Assembly (NCBI GenBank): GCA_016283195.1
Contig: JAEEML010000032.1
Location: 1-17,139, forward strand
Origin: Deltaproteobacteria bacterium
Lineage (GTDB): Bacteria; JAEEML01
Direction of reading: 5' to 3'
Length of the DNA stretch: 17,139 bases
Part shown: positions 13,967 to 17,139 of the stretch, piece by piece
Layout of the letters: each line of letters starts with the position of its first letter
Numbering within the stretch: the first letter of the stretch is position 1
Program-made: the position numbers and the translations under genes
The notes under the pieces: model-generated
Database searches by the model: none
The model's input: only the letters and a program-made list of their open reading frames with translations
What the model was told of the DNA's origin: nothing

Positions 13967-15853
13967 ATGCCAAACAGCCGTTTGAAACGCTCTTTCCCGG
14001 CGCTTTTTATCATCCAGTTACTTGGCGCCGCCAGCGGCAATGTGTTTAAAAATTGCTTAATGTTTCTCATTGCTTACCATGTATTAACCATGGCGGGCGT
14101 GGGCAATCAGGCTTTGGTGGCGGGCACAGCGGCTGTTTTTATTCTTCCTTATTTTATCTTTTCCGGAATAGGCGGCGAGCTGGCTGACAAATATCCCAAA
14201 AACCGCCTTATTATTGGCTTAAAACTCTATGAAGTAGCTTGCGCTCTCTTAGCCACCGCAGCGCTGCTGGGCAAAAATTTGCCGCTCTCTTTAACAGCCG
14301 TTTTTCTCCTGGGCACGGAGGCTGCTCTTTTTGGGCCGGTTAAATACAGTATTTTGCCGGAAATAGTGCCTGATGAGCGCCTTTTATCTGCCAATGCACA
14401 CATCGAAAGCGGCACTTTTATTGCCATTTTGCTGGGCACCATCACTGGCGGGCTTTTATCTTCATACCGGGAAAATGCCGCCTTATATACCGGAATTACT
14501 TTGATTTCTTTGGCTATAATCGGCCTCATCACCGCCTTTCTTATTCCCTATTTAAGCCCGGCACAGCCCAAACTGAAAATAGATTACACTCTGTGGCGCG
14601 GCATTAAAGAGAGCTGCCAAACTGCTAAAAAAAAGCCGCGTATCTGGCTCTCTGTCCTGCTTATTTCTTGGTTTTGGCTCATCGGTTCCGCCTTGCTCGC
14701 CCTTTTGCCGGTTTTAGGCAACTCTCTGTTTAAAGCCAGCGAAGCAGTGGTCACCATCTATATGGCCATTTTTTGCCTGGGCATCGGGAGCGGCACGGCA
14801 CTGGCGCAAATACTTTGTCGCCGCTATGACAACTACGGGCTGATTCCCCTGGGGGCTTTGCTCATGGGGCTTTCCATGGTGCTGTTGCCTTTTTTTTGCA
14901 CTCCCTCTGCGGGCGCCGCTATTTTAACGCCGAAAGAGTTTTTCAATCAGCCCGATAACCTTATTTTTGGCCTTCTGCTCTTTTTTACGGCCCTTTGGGG
15001 AGGGCTTTTTACTGTGCCGCTATATACTATTCTCCAGCGTCTCTCCGCTCGTGAGGAGCGCTCGCGCGTTGTGGCCGCCAATAATATTATCAATGCCGTT
15101 TTTATGGTTTTATCGGCTCTGATGCTTATGGCCATGGAATATGCGGCCATTAGTCTTAAATGGCAGCTTTTGATTTTTGCTCTTTTACAAATTGCCGTTT
15201 CTCTCCTGGCCTTTTATTTTCTTCCCAGTGAATTTGACCTTTTGCTCTGCCGCATTTTGGCTCATCTGTTTTATAAAATTGAAGTTAAAGGCCGGGAAAA
15301 CTTGCCGCCAAACGGGCCGGCTGTTTTTATTTCCAACCATGTAACCTTTATCGACTGGCTCTTTTTGGCGGCTTTGGCTCCCACTCCGCCCCATTTTGCT
15401 ATGTATAAAGATTACTTTTTTGCCAGTAGATTGCTCTCCTATATTTTGCGCCGGGCAGGAGCCATTCCCATAGCCCCAACTCATGAGGATAAAGCGCTAC
15501 TGGATAATGCTTTTAATGAAATCTCCATGGCTCTAAAAAAAGGCGATATTATTGGCTTTTTTCCAGAAGGTAAACTCACTCGCGATGGTAATTTAAATAT
15601 TTTTCGCACTGGTATTGAGCGCATTATCAATAGAGACCCGGCGCCGGTATATCCCTTTGCTATAACAGGACTCTGGGGCAGCATTTTCAGCCGCCATCCC
15701 GGGCCATATAAACCCCACTTTTTCCGCCGCCGCAAAATAGAAATAACTATCGGCGAGCCGCTTATGCCCGACAAATTCAGCGCCGCCGCTTTAGAAGAAA
15801 AAGTAACCGATATGCTAAATGAGATGCACCATGAACAGCTTGCCCTTACCTGA
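13967..15853 (+). CDS. LplT-type MFS transporter fused to PlsC acyltransferase
   Basis: The 628-residue product starts at ATG 13967; no strong Shine-Dalgarno is visible and it follows the HicB-like gene by 20 bases. Residues ~10-415 are a 12-helix MFS of the lysophospholipid transporter group (FFIIQLLGAASGN-like start, GGELADKYPKN motif A, ALFGPVKYSILPEIVP typical of LplT). Residues ~425-628 are a PlsC/1-acylglycerol-phosphate acyltransferase: NHVTFIDW gives the HX4D pair His458/Asp463, FFPEGKLTRDG gives the FPEG motif (532-535), and YPFAITGLWGSIFSR follows. In relatives the same polypeptide also has an Aas acyl-ACP synthetase domain; here it is absent. The protein should flip lysophospholipid inward across the inner membrane and re-acylate it there, so the acyl donor must come from another enzyme. 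The stop overlaps the U32 gene by 23 bases. Confidence 0.88.
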   Translation: MPNSRLKRSFPALFIIQLLGAASGNVFKNCLMFLIAYHVLTMAGVGNQALVAGTAAVFILPYFIFSGIGGELADKYPKNRLIIGLKLYEVACALLATAALLGKNLPLSLTAVFLLGTEAALFGPVKYSILPEIVPDERLLSANAHIESGTFIAILLGTITGGLLSSYRENAALYTGITLISLAIIGLITAFLIPYLSPAQPKLKIDYTLWRGIKESCQTAKKKPRIWLSVLLISWFWLIGSALLALLPVLGNSLFKASEAVVTIYMAIFCLGIGSGTALAQILCRRYDNYGLIPLGALLMGLSMVLLPFFCTPSAGAAILTPKEFFNQPDNLIFGLLLFFTALWGGLFTVPLYTILQRLSAREERSRVVAANNIINAVFMVLSALMLMAMEYAAISLKWQLLIFALLQIAVSLLAFYFLPSEFDLLLCRILAHLFYKIEVKGRENLPPNGPAVFISNHVTFIDWLFLAALAPTPPHFAMYKDYFFASRLLSYILRRAGAIPIAPTHEDKALLDNAFNEISMALKKGDIIGFFPEGKLTRDGNLNIFRTGIERIINRDPAPVYPFAITGLWGSIFSRHPGPYKPHFFRRRKIEITIGEPLMPDKFSAAALEEKVTDMLNEMHHEQLALT

Positions 15854-17139
15854 AGTTTTGGCTCCGGCCGGTAGCCCGGAAGTTTTAGAGGCAGCGCTCA
15901 AAGCCGGCGCCGATGCCCTTTACTTTGGTCTTTCCGGCTTAAACGCCAGGCGCGGGGCGCACAATTTTACCCCGACCGATCTGCCAGCCGTCATGAAGGA
16001 AATTCACTCAGCCGGCGCCAAAGGCTATCTAACTTTAAATATTGACCTTTCTCAGCGCGACCTCGGCGAGGCCTGCCGCTACCTAACCGTGGCAGCCGAT
16101 AGCGGCGTTGATGCCATAATCGTTAGAGATTTGGCCACCTTGGCCTTAAAAGCGCACTTTCCCACTCTGCCCTTTCATCTCAGCACTCAAGCCGGCGTCA
16201 CTTCCAGCGCCGGAGCCATTATGGCAACCAAACTGGGTTTAAAGCGCGTAATTTTGGCCAGAGAGCTCTCTTTTGAGGAAGTGGCAGCCATTCGCGCTGC
16301 CAGCGATATAGAGCTGGAAGTATTTGTGCAAGGCGCACTTTGCTACTCTATGTCCGGCCATTGCCTCCTGGCTAGCTGGGGCGGCGGCAAGAGCGGCAAC
16401 CGCGGCCTCTGCACCAGTCCTTGCCGTGTAGCCTGGCGCAGCGCTCCAAACGGCGAGCCCACGCGCCTTTTTTCACTAAATGATCTTTCGGCCTTGGCCT
16501 ATGTGCCCAAATTACAGGCCCTTGGCATTAGCTCCTTTAAAATAGAGGGCCGGCTAAAAAGCGCCGCCTGGGTCGCCAAAGCTGTCGAGCTTTACAAAAG
16601 AGCGCTGGCCGGCGAAGATACCAACGCGCTTTTAACCGAGGCGGAAAGTTTAGGCAATTACAGCGGGCGCACTTTGAGTGCGGCTTATTTAGCCGGACAA
16701 CGCGATTCTTTAACCGGCGAGTGGGCGCGTAAAGCCGGCCAGATAGCTGCTTTTCCCCAGCCTCCGGCACCTCCGGCCACAAATGCCAAAGAGCACGAAA
16801 CAAAGCCAATAACCCCGGTCAAAGCTCAAAATAGTACTCTTTCACTGGATCTCACTTTTGATGAAAAAGGCGGCGCTTTGTGGCATATCAGCTTTGGCAC
16901 AATCAGCCAAATTCTGCGTCTGGCGGCCTCACCCAATACGCCGGCCAAACGAGCTATCACTGCCGCTGAACTAAAAGAATACCTGGCCACTTTTGCCAAT
17001 AACTTAACAGTGAATTTGCCGGAAATTCCGGCGGATTATCTTCTTCCAAAGCGTCATTTGGCCGCTCTTAATAAGGAATTGCAAAATGTTTTGCGTCTGG
17101 CCCAGAATCAAGCAAAGGCCAAGATTCCGGTTAGCTCAG
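15831..17139 (+). CDS. U32 family protein (RlhA/TrhP-type RNA hydroxylation), 3' end outside window
   Basis: ATG 15831 lies inside the end of the LplT-PlsC gene, and the frame is open to the window end (436 residues seen). PEVLAPAGSPEVLEAALKAGADALYFG is the family start (residues 8-34, shown in part). EVFVQGALCYSMSGHC matches the U32 signature. The four Cys that hold an iron-sulfur cluster in the family are present: 171, 178, 194 and 198 (last two in RGLCTSPCRVAWR). FSLNDLSAL and SFKIEGRLKSAAWVA follow. Near the end, PKRHLAALNKEL fits the 'P-x-x-x-LNxLRR' of the DUF3656 part, which suggests the longer RlhA type that hydroxylates 23S rRNA C2501 in Escherichia coli; TrhP works on tRNA. The old 'peptidase' name is not well supported. 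RlhA versus TrhP cannot be decided without the C-terminus. Confidence 0.82.
   Translation, partial: MNSLPLPEVLAPAGSPEVLEAALKAGADALYFGLSGLNARRGAHNFTPTDLPAVMKEIHSAGAKGYLTLNIDLSQRDLGEACRYLTVAADSGVDAIIVRDLATLALKAHFPTLPFHLSTQAGVTSSAGAIMATKLGLKRVILARELSFEEVAAIRAASDIELEVFVQGALCYSMSGHCLLASWGGGKSGNRGLCTSPCRVAWRSAPNGEPTRLFSLNDLSALAYVPKLQALGISSFKIEGRLKSAAWVAKAVELYKRALAGEDTNALLTEAESLGNYSGRTLSAAYLAGQRDSLTGEWARKAGQIAAFPQPPAPPATNAKEHETKPITPVKAQNSTLSLDLTFDEKGGALWHISFGTISQILRLAASPNTPAKRAITAAELKEYLATFANNLTVNLPEIPADYLLPKRHLAALNKELQNVLRLAQNQAKAKIPVSS

Overview
The window reads as chromosome of a diderm (Gram-negative) bacterium. Evidence: a signal-peptide protein ending in a beta-barrel-type C-terminus, two lipoproteins with lipoboxes, a periplasmic-type 5'-nucleotidase tail, a membrane-anchored thioredoxin and a lysophospholipid transporter/acyltransferase fusion. 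Composition is mid-range and rich in GCC/GGC codons. I see no ribosomal or other marker gene that fixes the taxon. The mix (Roadblock-like protein, Big_5-type lipoprotein, AAA/PD-(D/E)XK protein, MFS-PlsC fusion) would suit a Myxococcota or other former deltaproteobacterial lineage, but that is inference. No tRNA, rRNA, CRISPR array or recognisable transposase is present.

Layout. (1) Positions 1-3325, plus strand: the C-terminal end of a 5'-nucleotidase, a lipoprotein with what looks like two OB-fold domains, and a large outer-membrane barrel candidate. The genes are tightly packed and probably one operon, with a possible role in handling extracellular nucleotides or nucleic acid. (2) 3508-6645, plus strand: a membrane-anchored TlpA-like thioredoxin, a protein that looks like a secretion-ATPase domain without a Walker A motif plus an acidic/proline-rich tail (translationally coupled to the thioredoxin by ATGA), and an MFS transporter of POT-like appearance. 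(3) 6629-8470: a 1.8 kb segment holding one minus-strand AAA-ATPase/PD-(D/E)XK gene, bounded by a perfect 19-bp direct repeat. The left copy is the 3' end of the MFS gene and the right copy is the 3' end of the next gene, so it looks like a clean insertion into the junction of two convergent genes. (4) 8461-9896: a small Roadblock-like protein (minus) divergent from a coiled-coil/TM/TPR protein (plus). (5) 9903-13103, minus strand: a 1066-residue lipoprotein with Ig-like domains, an Asp/His/Gly repeat linker and a probable beta-propeller-like C-terminal half. (6) 13332-17139, plus strand: an orphan HicB-like protein with a basic Asn-rich tail, an LplT-PlsC fusion, and a U32 'peptidase' (RlhA/TrhP-type hydroxylation family) that runs off the window.

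Most interesting item: the 19-bp direct repeats around the AAA/nuclease gene, which suggest a compact mobile cassette without an integrase. Also worth a look: the OB-fold lipoprotein/nucleotidase/barrel operon, the Walker A-less ATPase-like protein and the orphan HicB protein. Every stretch between genes is shorter than 300 bases. Possible promoters are listed where a -35/-10 pair with reasonable spacing could be read. No convincing intrinsic terminator (stem plus U-tract) was found.
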